Source: Chloropicon primus (taxonomy: Eukaryota; Chlorophyta; Chloropicophyceae; Chloropicales; Chloropicaceae). Taken from it: a stretch of 64,000 bases of DNA. The stretch spans positions 1,116,001 to 1,180,000 of the forward strand of contig CP060754.1 of assembly GCA_023205875.1 (NCBI GenBank), read 5' to 3'. The notes under the pieces were generated by a model, which searched no databases, was not told the origin of the DNA, and worked only from the letters and a program-made list of their open reading frames with translations. The first letter of the stretch is position 1; each line of letters starts with the position of its first letter. Below, in pieces: positions 8,857-18,864 of this stretch. Both the position numbers and the translations under genes were made by a program.

Positions 8857-10161
8857 CTACCAAGAGTACCAGGCGTCCGTCAGAGGTCTGCCGGCCGAGG
8901 CCTCGCTCTGCGAGCCCACACTGGCCGACGCTGCAGCTTCTCCGCTTGCCTTTTTGGTGCCCTTGATCATGCCGTACTCCATCAGCCCGGAATCAAAGGC
9001 TTGGTGCATTCTTTCCAGGGTCACGATCTCCCTGACTGTCTTGTACCAAACGACTGGCCCCTTGAAAACGACGATCCAGGGGTCCACCACGCCGACCCAA
9101 ATGCTGTGCCTCCAGCTCGCGATCGTCGGCTTCGTCCAGTCGTCCGTGGACACGTCGCTGAAGCAAGTGGCTCCCTTCAAAATGCCCTCGTAGTCCTTGA
9201 TCGAGATGAAGTAGGGGTGGGCCCACTCGTCGTACAAGAACTGCAGGTCGTCCTTCTCCTTGTCCGTGAAGGGCGTGGCCTCCGTGGAGTGCCTCTGGCA
9301 CCACGTGGCGATCGCCAGGTTGCCCCCCGGGGCAAGAACCCTCGTCATCTCCTCGACGTACCTCCTCTTGTCCGGCATGTGCTCTCCGCTCTCACACCCC
9401 CAGACGAGGTCGAATTGGTCGTCCTCGAACGACATGTTGAGGGCGTCAACGAGCTTGAACTCCACGTTGGCCAGGCCCTGCTCCTTGGCAAGCTCCGTCG
9501 CGCGCTTCACCTGAGCCTCCGAGATGGTGATGCCCGTCACCCTGGCGTTGGGAAACTTCCTGGCCAGGTAGCGGCTCGTGCCTCCGATGCCGCACCCCAC
9601 GTCCAAGATGTTCTTCGGCTCGGCGCCGGAGTCCACCGCCCCGCTCCACTTGAGCATCTCCTCGATGAAGTCGTACTTTGCCTCCTTGAAGTCCTTCTTC
9701 TTCCACCCCTTCTCCAGCTCCGCGTCGCTGTAGTACCCCAGGTGGATGTGCTCGCCCCAGTAATACTCGAGCACGCCGTCGTTCGTCCACGAGTCGTACT
9801 CGTTTCCCACGTTCTCGTCGTAGGGCCGGGAGCCGCTCGTGAAGTTGAGGAGCTTGGACCCGGCGTAGACGGCCGCGCCCACGGACCCCGCCGCCAGCAA
9901 GGCCGTCCCCACGCCGAGGCCGCCCTTCCCGCCGCTCAAGTCGAAGGCGTGCCTCGGTCCCAGGTCCTCCTCCCGCACGGAGGCCACGACCGACTTCTCC
10001 TCTTTCCCCCTCCCTCGCGTCGCCCTGTCCGCGCCCAAGCCCCACCTCGCCCTCCCCTCCTTGGACGCCGAGCACCGAACCGAGCGCACCCCCTCTGTCC
10101 TCCCCACCACCACCTTCCCCTCCCTCTTCCCCATCCTCCTCCTCCTCTCCATCCTCTCCAT
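8857..10161 (-). CDS. MPBQ/MSBQ methyltransferase, cyanobacterial (Sll0418) type
   Basis: 434 residues from the ATG at 10159-10161 (other in-frame ATGs at 10152 and 10134). The Arg-rich N-terminus looks like a plastid transit peptide, followed by a hydrophobic segment (GVGTALLAAGSVGAAVYAG) that may anchor it to a membrane. The SAM-binding motif ILDVGCGIGGTSRYLA and ESGEHMPDK mark the tocopherol methyltransferase family. The blocks YDSWTNDGVLEYYWGEHIHL and KTVREIVTLERM, plus the W..HPYF.SI segment, match the cyanobacterial MPBQ/MSBQ enzyme Sll0418 better than gamma-tocopherol methyltransferase. It should methylate the benzoquinol precursors of plastoquinone and tocopherol at the plastid envelope. 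Land plants use the unrelated VTE3 enzyme for this step. Divergent from plastid RF1. Confidence 0.85.
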   Translation of the reverse strand: MERMERRRRMGKREGKVVVGRTEGVRSVRCSASKEGRARWGLGADRATRGRGKEEKSVVASVREEDLGPRHAFDLSGGKGGLGVGTALLAAGSVGAAVYAGSKLLNFTSGSRPYDENVGNEYDSWTNDGVLEYYWGEHIHLGYYSDAELEKGWKKKDFKEAKYDFIEEMLKWSGAVDSGAEPKNILDVGCGIGGTSRYLARKFPNARVTGITISEAQVKRATELAKEQGLANVEFKLVDALNMSFEDDQFDLVWGCESGEHMPDKRRYVEEMTRVLAPGGNLAIATWCQRHSTEATPFTDKEKDDLQFLYDEWAHPYFISIKDYEGILKGATCFSDVSTDDWTKPTIASWRHSIWVGVVDPWIVVFKGPVVWYKTVREIVTLERMHQAFDSGLMEYGMIKGTKKASGEAAASASVGSQSEASAGRPLTDAWYSW

Positions 10162-10405
10162 CCACGACCGCGAGCAGGAGAGCGCGCGAGCGAGGGAAGC
10201 CAAGACAGCCACGACAAGAACAAGCACAAGAACAAGAAGAAGAACAACAAGAAGAAGAAGAGATGGAACCGTCCTTCCGTCCTCTCTCAGACGAATACGC
10301 CGCGCTCGATTGCGATGGAGATCTCCTCCTCGCTCGCTCTCCTGAGTTTGTGGCTCTCGTCGCGCGGTTTGCGATGAGAGAGGAGCGTTCAGGATAAGGC
10401 AGAAG
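10162..10405. promoter_or_regulatory. Divergent promoter, methyltransferase and RF1
   Basis: 244 bases between two genes for plastid proteins. AAGAACAAG-type purine repeats (10200-10260) dominate. Both transcripts probably start here. Confidence 0.5.
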
Positions 10406-11818
10406 ATGGTGAGGAGAGTGTTTGAGGTCGGGAGGAAGGGAGTGGAAGGAGTGAGGTCCTCGTCGACCTCGTCGAGGGTCGCGACGAGGCTTGCCCTCCA
10501 TTCGGGTCAAGGACCTCGGCGGAGACTGCAGCATCATTGGCGTCAGCAGCAGCAGCATGATGGGGGGTGTCCACCTCCACCTCCGCCTCCTCCTTCCAGT
10601 GTCGTTGGCTGGAGGAGGGGTGGCGGGAAGTTCGACGGGGTGGTGGCCAGGGACGCTCAGGGCGAGGCTGCGGTCCTCCAGACCCCGACGAGCAAGGCGA
10701 AGAACGCCAACCTCCTCGAGTTCGTCATTGAGAGGATGGAGACCTTGGTGGAGACGTACGAGGGCTTGGGGAAGAAGCTCGAGGACCCCGAGGTCGCGAA
10801 CAACGTGGAGGAGGCCATGAACATCAACAAGACCCTGGCCGCCATGCATGACCAGGTGGAGTCCTACAGGAGGTACAAGGAGCTGGAGGGGGAGCAGGAG
10901 GAGGCGAGGGCCATGATGAAGGAGGCGGAGTCGGACGCGGAGCTCCTGGAGCTGGCCAGGGAGGAGGCCGCCGCGCTCAGCAGGGAGATGTGCGAGCTTG
11001 AGGACAAGCTCCTGCTTCTCCTGCTGCCGAAGGACGACCTGGACGAGAAGAACATCATGCTGGAGATCAGGGCCGGGACGGGGGGGGACGAGGCCTGCAT
11101 CTGGGCGGGCGACCTGATCCGGATGTACCAGATGTACTGCGAGAAGGTCGGGTGGAAGGTGTCCGTCGTGAGCAGGAACGAGGGGGACAGCGGCGGCGTG
11201 AAGGACGGGGTGCTGGAGGTCAAGGGGGACCAGGTCTTCAGCAAGCTCAAGTTCGAGGCGGGGGTCCACCGCGTGCAGCGCGTGCCGGCGACCGAGAGCA
11301 AGGGCCGCGTCCACACGAGCACCGCCACCGTGGCGGTCATGCCGGAGGTGGACGAGGTGGAGGTGGAGGTGGACCCGAACGACTGCGAGATCACCACCGC
11401 GAGGAGCGGGGGGGCTGGCGGCCAGAACGTGAACAAGGTGGAAACGGCGGTGCACTTGACGCACAAGCCGAGTGGGATAAAAATCTTTTGCACGGAGCAG
11501 AGAACCCAGCTGAAGAACAGGGAGAGGGCGATGCAGATCCTGAGGGCCAAGCTCTTCGAGATGCAACTCGAGAAGCAGCAGCAGGAGATGGCGTCCCAGA
11601 GAAAGTCCCAGATCGGGAGCGGCTCCCGGTCGGAGAAGATCAGGACGTACAACTACAAGGACAGCAGATGCTCCGACCACAGGACGAAGCTGAACTTCGA
11701 CTTGAACAAGACCCTCGGCGGCGAGCTGGAGCCCCTGATCTCCTCGTGCATGGCCGTGCAGAAGGAGGAGCAGCTCAAGGAGCTCGTGGAGGGGACAAAG
11801 GCGGCGAAGGCGAAGTAA
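10406..11818 (+). CDS. prfA: Peptide chain release factor 1, plastid type (APG3-like)
   Basis: 470 residues, single exon, ATG at 10406. The first ~100 residues are Arg/Ser/Gly-rich and look like an organelle targeting sequence. The PAT anticodon-like tripeptide is near residues 294-296 (QRVPATES) and the peptidyl-hydrolase GGQ near 338-340 ([15 protein letters not shown]). The following segment ([20 protein letters not shown]) closely resembles the plastid RF1 of plants, and the C-terminal [16 protein letters not shown] block is intact. It should release peptides at UAA and UAG on plastid ribosomes. The PAT motif separates it from RF2 (SPF). A mitochondrial location is possible but less likely given the plant-plastid likeness. 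Confidence 0.93.
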   Translation: MVRRVFEVGRKGVEGVRSSSTSSRVATRLALHSGQGPRRRLQHHWRQQQQHDGGCPPPPPPPPSSVVGWRRGGGKFDGVVARDAQGEAAVLQTPTSKAKNANLLEFVIERMETLVETYEGLGKKLEDPEVANNVEEAMNINKTLAAMHDQVESYRRYKELEGEQEEARAMMKEAESDAELLELAREEAAALSREMCELEDKLLLLLLPKDDLDEKNIMLEIRAGTGGDEACIWAGDLIRMYQMYCEKVGWKVSVVSRNEGDSGGVKDGVLEVKGDQVFSKLKFEAGVHRVQRVPATESKGRVHTSTATVAVMPEVDEVEVEVDPNDCEITTARSGGAGGQNVNKVETAVHLTHKPSGIKIFCTEQRTQLKNRERAMQILRAKLFEMQLEKQQQEMASQRKSQIGSGSRSEKIRTYNYKDSRCSDHRTKLNFDLNKTLGGELEPLISSCMAVQKEEQLKELVEGTKAAKAK

Positions 11819-11943
11819 ACTAGGGGTGAATGTTTTTTTGTTTTGCTGCAAAAGAAAGTCTTATTTCCAACGAACGAACGAACGAACGAACGAGCGAGCG
11901 AGCGAGCTCATAAAAAATAAAATAGGTCGTGTTGTGTGCTGTC
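11819..11943. repeat. GAAC/GAGC tetranucleotide repeat in convergent 3' region
   Basis: A tandem run of GAAC units changing to GAGC units at about 11870-11907, between two gene ends. It is a microsatellite, not a CRISPR array. Confidence 0.85.
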
Positions 11944-12936
11944 TCACGCCGCTCCGCAAAGCGCGTCCTCCTCGTCCCCTCCGGACATGATGCACTGGTT
12001 CAGGAACGAGCTGAGGAGCCCGAACCCGCTCTTCTTCTTCTTCTGTTTCTTCTGCTTCGTCCTCGTCTCGGCCGGAGCAGGGGCCTTGGCCGTCGTGGGG
12101 TGGAACCCCTCGAAGCGCCCCGAGCTCGACGTGCTCGAGGTTCCCGAGGACCGAATGCTGACCAGGACCGACTGCGGGGAGTGCTTCGTGGACTTGCTCT
12201 TCGCGATGCACTCTGCGCTCGTGACCTCGTACACCGTCTGCAGGTACCTCCCGTGCTGGCACACCACCTCCTCGGCCCGGATGATGTGGGGCTCGGGCTT
12301 GGCCACCGCCTTGGCCTTGAGCGCGGCCCTCGTCCCCACGAAGGAGTACTTCTCCATGCACATGTCCGAGGGCGCCGAGATCCTCAGGCTCGCGATGTTC
12401 GTGTACCTCTCCGGCAGCCTGAGCGCCAGGAGCTGGCCCTTGGACCGCTTCTCCAGCAGGGTGCTCGTCTCCGAGCCGAGGGACTCGCTCGACCTCCACC
12501 TGGACGACGGCACCGGACCCCGGCGCACCGGCACGAGGACGACGGGGGCGGCGTCCGGAGCCTGGATGGACGAGGACGAGGACGACGATATCGTCATCAT
12601 GTCCAAGACCTTGTCCTTGAGAAGGGCCGCTGGGCCCTGCGGCGGGGCCGGGATCCCCCTGCAAGCCAAGCAATGCCTGCACTTCTGCACGAGCTTCCTC
12701 CCGCTCGCCCTGGAGGCCTCCGTGTGCTCCCTCGTGTAGATCTTGCGCAGGATGTCCCGGGGCTGAGGCAGCGGCGACGACCCATCCTCGACGTGCCACT
12801 CGTCCTTGGCCTCCTCGCAGTAAAACTCGCTCCCGGCGGGGACCTCGCACCCCCGGCGGGAGGAAGAAACCTGGGGCCCGAGCCTCCTCCGCACCTCGCC
12901 CCGCTTCAGAAGGAACGTCTGATCAAACAGTGCCAT
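11944..12936 (-). CDS. Uncharacterised protein with Cys motif and basic tail
   Basis: 330 residues from the ATG at 12934-12936 (MALFDQTFLLKRGEV); an in-frame ATG at 13002 would add 22 residues. I do not recognise a family. The first ~110 residues hold CEVPAGSEFYC and later CRHCLACRG, which could bind zinc. The middle is Ser/Arg-rich and looks disordered. A stretch around LLALRLPERYTNIASLRISA suggests a small folded core. Near the C-terminus is a Lys/Gln run (KQKKQKKKK) like a nuclear signal, followed by a hydrophobic patch. Codon use matches the neighbours. Divergent from the SET-domain gene and convergent with RF1. Confidence 0.6.
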   Translation of the reverse strand: MALFDQTFLLKRGEVRRRLGPQVSSSRRGCEVPAGSEFYCEEAKDEWHVEDGSSPLPQPRDILRKIYTREHTEASRASGRKLVQKCRHCLACRGIPAPPQGPAALLKDKVLDMMTISSSSSSSIQAPDAAPVVLVPVRRGPVPSSRWRSSESLGSETSTLLEKRSKGQLLALRLPERYTNIASLRISAPSDMCMEKYSFVGTRAALKAKAVAKPEPHIIRAEEVVCQHGRYLQTVYEVTSAECIAKSKSTKHSPQSVLVSIRSSGTSSTSSSGRFEGFHPTTAKAPAPAETRTKQKKQKKKKSGFGLLSSFLNQCIMSGGDEEDALCGAA

Positions 12937-13492
12937 GATCGAGCTGACGAGGTGAAGTGCAACCAGTTCGAGCAAAGCCCAGGAGCAGGAGGTGTGGTTC
13001 ATCCAGCAACCAGCAAGCAAAGAGCGTCAGTCCGCGGGGTGGGTGGAGTGAATATGTCGCCGATGTCGCCAATGTCGCCGATAATGATGATCAGGTCCCT
13101 TACCTTTTCAAACGCGCTTCATCCTTCGTCTCCATTCTCCCTTGTCGGAGGGGAGCTCGCTCCCAATGCTCTGTTCGGTCTGTTCGGAGGGCGTTTTCTT
13201 CTTCCTCATCGTAACGCTTCTCGTCCGCATCGAATTTCATGACAGACGTTAGTGCACGCGTCCCATGGACAAGAGGGGCACGCGTCCCAAGGACAAGCTA
13301 CGATACCTCCAGGGGGGGGGTTGCTGACTTTGGGGACGGAGGGGTGGGTGGATGGGTGTTTGGATCCGGGATCCATCGCCACAACCTGAGGACCTTTGCG
13401 ATTGGATTGGGGATCCACCACCGAAAGACGCCAAGCAACTCTATTGCACTCATTCATTCGTTCAATCATTCGTTCAATCGTTCATTGTTTGA
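12937..13492. promoter_or_regulatory. Divergent intergenic region before the SET-domain gene
   Basis: 556 bases. Notable parts are a run of ATGTCGCC-like units (13051-13082), a GGGACACGCGTCC-like pair of imperfect repeats (13258-13288) and ATTCGTTCA repeats (13454-13487) just before the ATG at 13493. No gene was recognised. Confidence 0.45.
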
Positions 13493-16400
13493 ATGATGAT
13501 GAGGTGGAGGAGAAACTTGACCCTGGTGCTGCTGGTGTTGGCGTTTTGCGCGGGAGCGGCGCACGGATCGCGGGATGAGGCCGCCGAGGAGTTCTCCATA
13601 TCGAGTCCCGATGGTGAGCAAACTTGGTTTTCGTTCAATCGATCGATTTATCGACATATACATGGCTGGAGCGACTGACACCACACGCTCTCTCCCTCTC
13701 TTTCTCCTTGAATCGAATACGAAAACGAAAAGAAATCGACGAGCTCGTCGCGACCGCCGTGCGAGAGTCCAGGAAGGAGGTAAGCTCAGAACTCTCTCTC
13801 TCTCTCTCTCTCCCTGGATTGACTTGACTTGACTGACCCCATCATCACCATCAACGTGACCATCATCGTTGTGGTTGTCCTCGTCCAGCTCAAGGACGGG
13901 GAGAATGCTCTGGACCCGAAGGGCCCCATGTTCAAGAGCGCGGAGGAGAGTGCGAGGAGGAGGCTCGTGTACAAGGAGAGCCCGACGCTCTTCCAGAGGA
14001 AGCAGGACCTGCTCGGGGACATGAGGAGCCAGATCCTGCAGCTGAGCGGCCGGACCCAGGACGCCGAGGACGGCGACGACGACGACGACCACAAGAAGAA
14101 GAGGGAGGTCGTGGAAGCCTACGAGACCGGGCTGGTGGGGAGATACGAGGAGGACTTCGTCGACTTGTTCCTGTCCGAGGCGGCGGCCGCCACCGGGAAC
14201 GGCACGACGCCCGGGGGGGTCGCCCTCAGGAGCCAAGCCGAGGTGTTCATGGACACGGTGAAGCTGGGGAGGGACATCACGGATGGGGCGATCTCCCTGG
14301 CGGGAGCCCTGCCGTCCTCCGAGGCGGAGCCCCTCTCCTCGGTGAACATCGTCAAGGTCCCTTGGCTCGCCGCGGTGGGCCTGGCGGAGGAGAAGCCCAA
14401 GGACCACGGCGTCAACGAGACCGCGTTCGAGGAGTGGTACGGTGGCAAGATGGGGGGCAAGGTAAGCTACGTGACAAGGAGCCAGGAGGTGGGCCAGGCG
14501 AGCCCCTTGGGAGTCCTCGTCGCAGAGGAGGACGTCAAAAAGGGCGACGTCCTCCTGGAGATGCCCCTCAAGTGCATTCTGAACCAGCTGAGCCTGAGGA
14601 ACCGGAGGATCCGGGCCGGCTTCGTGGGGGAGAAGCTCAAGGAGGCGTTCGCGCACAACCCGGAGTGGGGCCTCTCGGTGGCCCTGCTTTTCGAGCTGGC
14701 CCAGCACCGCCACGGGGACGGGTCCAAGTGGGGGGCCTTCCTCGACACCCTCGAGATGAGGCTGCTGGGCACCCCGATGGTCCAAGAGCTGGAGGGCACC
14801 TTCGCCGCGGAGCTCCTGAGGATCGAGGAGGAGGAGGTCCAAGAGGGCTACAGGTGGGTGTCGAGCGAGGTCTGCAAGTCGGACAACAGCGGCATCTGCA
14901 ACAGGAAGGGCGGGGGGAGATCCACTTCTGGGGTGTTCACCAGCCAGGATTTCAGGTGGGCCCTCTCCGTGGTGAAGCAAAACGCGGTCCCCCTCAAGCT
15001 GGAGACCACGGGGAGGGAGTACCTCTCCCTCATCCCGTACGCCAACCTCGCCCAGCACGACCCCGATGCCGGGGGGGAGGTCGTGCTCAGCCTGAAGAAC
15101 GTGGCGGAGTTCCGCGCGGGGGTGGACGTCGCGGCCTTCCACCCCGTCAAGCTCACCAAAGGCACGTTCACGGACGCTGAGTCCTTCCTGAGGTACCACC
15201 TGGTGAGCGAGCACGTGAACCGGTTCAATCACGTCCGGCTGAAGATACCTGGCGGGGGCCAGGCGGACGACCAACTCATTTACAAGGTGCAGAGCCTGAG
15301 GGACTGGAGGAAGGCCGTCGGGCTTCCTCCAAGGGCAGCGGATCTGTGGCGGGCGGCGAGCCAGCTCAACCTGTACGGCGAGGACGAGGAGGAGCAGAAT
15401 TACATGGACAGGCAGAACCGGCTCACCTCTGGAACGAACTTAGAGCCGATCACGAGAGCAGAGCAACTGATGCTCACCGGGAAAGCGAAGACGAACGAGG
15501 AGGCGGCCCTGATGATCAAGCCAGCTCCTGGGTCTGAGGTCCTCGAATCCAAGTACTCGGAGTCGCAGCTTTACAGCGCCCCGGACTTGGAGGAGGACAT
15601 TTCTCTGGAGATGGCCGCGAAGAACTTGAAGGAAGCGGCGCACCAGCTGCACATCTCGGTGGCCTTGAACTTGACGGGCGAAGGATCCGTCGGGAAAGTT
15701 GTGAACGACACTCGGAACTTCTTTCTTTACGGCACCGCCCCCTCGAGGGGCCTCGACGCCATCGATGAGATGCTGATCAAGAAGATGGACGTGCTGAGCG
15801 TCTGCGGCGGGCCGCGGGACTTCGTCATCCAAGCCAAGAACGTCTCGGAAGAGCTTCTGTGCGCAATGAGGGTGAGCTTGAGCAACGAGACGGAGCTTAA
15901 CCTGATCGAAGCTAGCTTCAATAGATCGATGGGGATCACCAAGTCCAACGAGATGCTGATGCTGCAGACCCTGGAAGGGTCCGTCCGTGGCTTGCTTCGG
16001 AAGCACATCACGAGCACGGAGGAAGACGAGGCTCAGCTGGAGTCCGACGACCTGAGCGCCAAGAAGCGGTTCGCCGTCACGCTGAGGTTGAGGGAGAAAG
16101 AGCTGCTGCAATCGGCTCTTGCTTTCCTGGAGGACGAGATCGAGGGCCTCGAGGGCAAGGACCCTGATTTCTTCCAGGTCGCAGCCTTGCTCCTGCAGGA
16201 GGAGGAGAAGCAGAGGAGGTTGGAGGATCTGCAGCAAAAGCTTGGGGAGGAGAGGGAGAGGCTCAGCAAGAAGGCCGAGATCGTCAGCGTGACGATCAAC
16301 GTGCAGAAAGCAGGCGAGCCGGATAGCGTGGAGAGCGCAAACCTCACGATTTACGAGGGTGACGACCTCGGCGACAGGGTCAGGGAGTTCGGAGACAAGC

Positions 16401-17163
16401 ATGCTCTCGACCAGGTGGCGAGAAAGAGGCTCGAGATGCACGTGAAGAACAACATTCCTCCTCGCGAGCCGATAGTCGCTTTGCTTCAGACGATCACCCA
16501 GCACGGCTCCCTCGAGCCTTTGGGTTTGGCCAGGGGGGAGAATGCGACTGACAAGGTCGAGAGGTTTTTGCTTACCCAAGGGGTCCTGGAGGAGTCCGAG
16601 GACAAGTTCAAGACCCTGGCGCAGGAGCTGGAGGAGAAGCTGCGTTCGAGGTCGTCCGCAAGGCTCTTGGTCGAGATTCCTGTCGTGGCCCCTGACGGGA
16701 GGAAGCTGACTTTACACATAAGGGAGGGCGAGCAGCACGACATGCTGGAATTCATGCGCGTCTTCGCAAAGGTAGGAAACACTCTCGTTCGCGTTCGCGT
16801 TCGTGTGTGTGTGAAAAGTCTTCTCCTTCTTTCTTCTAACGCACGTTCGCGCTTCTTCTTTTAATCTCTCTTGCGTTCGCTGGGCACCTGCTTCTCTACT
16901 AGTACGCCAAGCTCCCCTCGAGCAGCATTCAGCCGCTCGCCCAGGAGGCTCTGAGGCGCCTCCCGCCCGCCATACTCCAAGTTCCGATCAACCTCGGGGG
17001 CTCCCGGCAACTGTCCCTGAGAGTCGCTTCCGGGGACGTCGAGAGGCTCGAGGAAGTCATCTCAAGTTTCTGCGACAGGCACGCCATCCAGGACGAGTCC
17101 GCGCAGCAGCAGATCATGCGCAACGTCCTTTCCAAGATCCACCCAGGGGCCTCCTTACTGTAA
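13493..17163 (+). CDS. Secretory SET-domain protein with four tandem C-terminal modules
   Basis: Four exons: 13493-13613, 13733-13779, 13889-16771 and 16903-17163, 1,103 residues; every junction keeps frame and has GT-AG ends. The N-terminus (NLTLVLLVLAFCAGAAHG) is a signal peptide, so the protein enters the secretory pathway. A SET region follows (about residues 250-470; SYVTRSQEVGQASPLGVLVA, later LIPYANLAQHDP), then a Rubisco-LSMT-like substrate-binding region (VTLRLREKELLQSALAFLED). The usual NH pair of the SET active site reads QH, so methyltransferase activity is uncertain. Residues 855-1103 hold four ~60-residue repeats (see findings). Substrate unknown. SET enzymes are normally nuclear, plastid or cytosolic, so an exported one is odd. 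Convergent with TMEM107. Confidence 0.82.
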
Positions 17164-17267
17164 CTCTAGTATACATTATAATTACCCCCGACACGCCTCT
17201 TCCTCGTCGTCGTCGTCGTCACCATTAATGATCGTCGTCCGTCGTCAACATCGTCATCCTCAGGCGG

Positions 17268-17696
17268 CTAGGCGCTGAACAGGACCTTGACCCTGAGGAC
17301 GGTGAAGGCCTTGTGCGCCTCCACGAGCGTGGGCAACAGGCTGAAGAACACGAAGAGGTACGTGTACGACTCCGTGTTCCAGTGCTCGGAGACGAACAGG
17401 GCGACCAGGATGGCCCCAAGGAAGTGGCACATGATATGGAAGCAGTTCACCTTGACGGAGAAGACGGAGAACCCCAGGAAGAGGCTCACCAAGTCCACCG
17501 TCATGCAGACGATTCCCGCCCAGCTCACCGCCTCCAGGGAGGCCCTCGTCCCGCTCAAGTCCCCTCCCTGGTCCCCCACGAGCTCCTTGGCAATACCTTC
17601 CGCGTCGTACACCACCGTCAATATCGCGATGAGGTGGAACACCTGGAGCATAAACCGCATCGGCAGGAGCGTCGCAAACGGATGTGGCAACCCCAT
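17268..17696 (-). CDS. TMEM107: TMEM107-like ciliary transition-zone protein
   Basis: 142 residues, single exon, ATG at 17694-17696. Four hydrophobic segments are visible: MRFMLQVFHLIAILTVVYDA, AGIVCMTVDLVSLFLGFSVF, FHIMCHFLGAILVALFVSEHW and YTYLFVFFSLLPTLVEA. The pattern PMRF near the start, the HFLGA..AL.V.E.W third helix and the YLFVFFSLLP fourth helix match TMEM107. In other organisms this protein works with the MKS module at the ciliary transition zone to gate membrane proteins. Length fits the human protein (140). Its presence suggests the organism has, or recently had, a cilium. The 571-base-pair open frame on the other strand is a shadow. Confidence 0.82.
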   Translation of the reverse strand: MGLPHPFATLLPMRFMLQVFHLIAILTVVYDAEGIAKELVGDQGGDLSGTRASLEAVSWAGIVCMTVDLVSLFLGFSVFSVKVNCFHIMCHFLGAILVALFVSEHWNTESYTYLFVFFSLLPTLVEAHKAFTVLRVKVLFSA

Positions 17697-18271
17697 GGTA
17701 TGATACTACTCTTTGTCTCACGCAAGGACGCACTCGGTCAAGCCTCTCGTCTCTCTCTCGTCTCTCTCTCGTCTCTCTCTCTCTCGGGCGCGCGCGCGCG
17801 GCCTCTTCTTCTTCAAAGATCCCGTCTTGGCTTTCCCGCCAAAAAAAGAAAGAAAGAAAAAGGAAAGGAAAAACAAAAAACGTACTCGTACATTCGCGAG
17901 TAAATGGTTTGGGCGGTCGAGTCCTCGAGAAAAGGAAGGGCGGCGAAGCTGACCGCTTGCCTCATCGGTCGTTGACTGATGAGACCGATAAGACTGGGTC
18001 TCCCTCCCTCCTCTTGTTGAGGTCCTCGAGCTCCTTCACTTACTGACAGCGGGACCCAGAATGGGTGTACACGGACGAGGGGGCGCGGAGACGAAAATCA
18101 CATCAGCCATCAGGGTCTTGGAGACGTAACGCATAATAATAACGCCTTTCGACGCGGCCTGGTGCTCATCACCCGTCACGATCGTGGCTTTGGGGTTCTT
18201 ATCGGGGACGGGAGGGACGCGGCTTTCCTTTTTCTGGGGAACCTGTCGTGGTTGGTGCCGCTTTTTACCCG

Positions 18272-18302
<31 letters not shown>

Positions 18303-18477
18303 CTCTCGTTGGTGGCGTTGGGAGGACGGACGGTCCTGAGCGAAGCAGAGGGGGCATCGCTCGCTTCTAGGGAATCCGAGGACGCGCGCGGCGGAGAGTC
18401 TCTCCGGACGAGGTTGGGGTTCGCACACACACGCACGCACGCGCTCGCGCTCGCGTTGCTGGAGTTGCTTGTTGGGG
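17697..18477. promoter_or_regulatory. Divergent intergenic region, TMEM107 and small membrane protein
   Basis: 781 bases, longer than most gaps here. It holds CT/TC runs (17750-17790 and 18272-18305), a GGGATCTTTG element on the TMEM107 strand near 17816, and a stretch at 18036-18240 whose minus strand reads like coding sequence (see findings). No RNA gene is convincing. Confidence 0.4.
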
Positions 18478-18864
18478 ATGACGACGACGGAGGCGCCGGA
18501 CCACCGCTTTGTGGTGTCGAGGCTGGGGACGGTGGGTCGGGCCTTGCCAGCACCATCGCTGGAGCGGGGGGACTTCCCCCCCGCCGGTCCTCCCCGGGGG
18601 CGCCTAAAGCCCTTCACTTGGCCCAGGAACAGGCTGCAGGCCATCCGACGAAGGCTGCAGGCCTACCAGCGAAGACTGAAAGCCATCCCGGAGGACAGGT
18701 CGCTTCGGAGCCCCAAATCGTTTCAGATCCCCAAGGTGGAGGACCACGCGGTCCGCTTGCAGCTGCTGGGGTACAGGGTTAGCGTCGACCACTCCACCAT
18801 GCTCGCTTTCCTCGCCTGCTTGGTCTACTGCGTTCTCGCGGGCGCGAGGAACCTCCTCATGTGA
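18478..18864 (+). CDS. Small protein with C-terminal membrane segment
   Basis: 128 residues from the ATG at 18478. The first half is Pro/Arg-rich. The middle has a basic helical repeat (RNRLQAIRRRLQAYQRRLKA), in which QA(I/Y)(R/Q)RRL occurs twice. The last 20 or so residues (MLAFLACLVYCVLAGARNL) form one membrane helix, as in tail-anchored proteins. I do not recognise a family. Real-gene status rests on the clean ATG, the structured segments and the spacing to its neighbours; there is no homolog evidence. It is followed 520 bases later by the DeSI-like gene on the same strand. Confidence 0.5.
   Translation: MTTTEAPDHRFVVSRLGTVGRALPAPSLERGDFPPAGPPRGRLKPFTWPRNRLQAIRRRLQAYQRRLKAIPEDRSLRSPKSFQIPKVEDHAVRLQLLGYRVSVDHSTMLAFLACLVYCVLAGARNLLM

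Noticed and set aside
9446-11851. 801-residue open frame antisense to RF1
   Set aside because: It is a shadow of the GC-rich RF1 gene and shows no domain; composition is Leu/Arg/His-biased as usual for such frames.
11870-11907. CRISPR-like repeat
   Set aside because: It is a GAAC/GAGC tetranucleotide microsatellite with no spacers, in a eukaryotic 3' region.
17970-18050. Box C/D snoRNA-like arrangement (CTGATGA .. CTGA)
   Set aside because: Box C lacks the purine at its first position, the ends do not form a terminal stem, and no C'/D' pair was seen.
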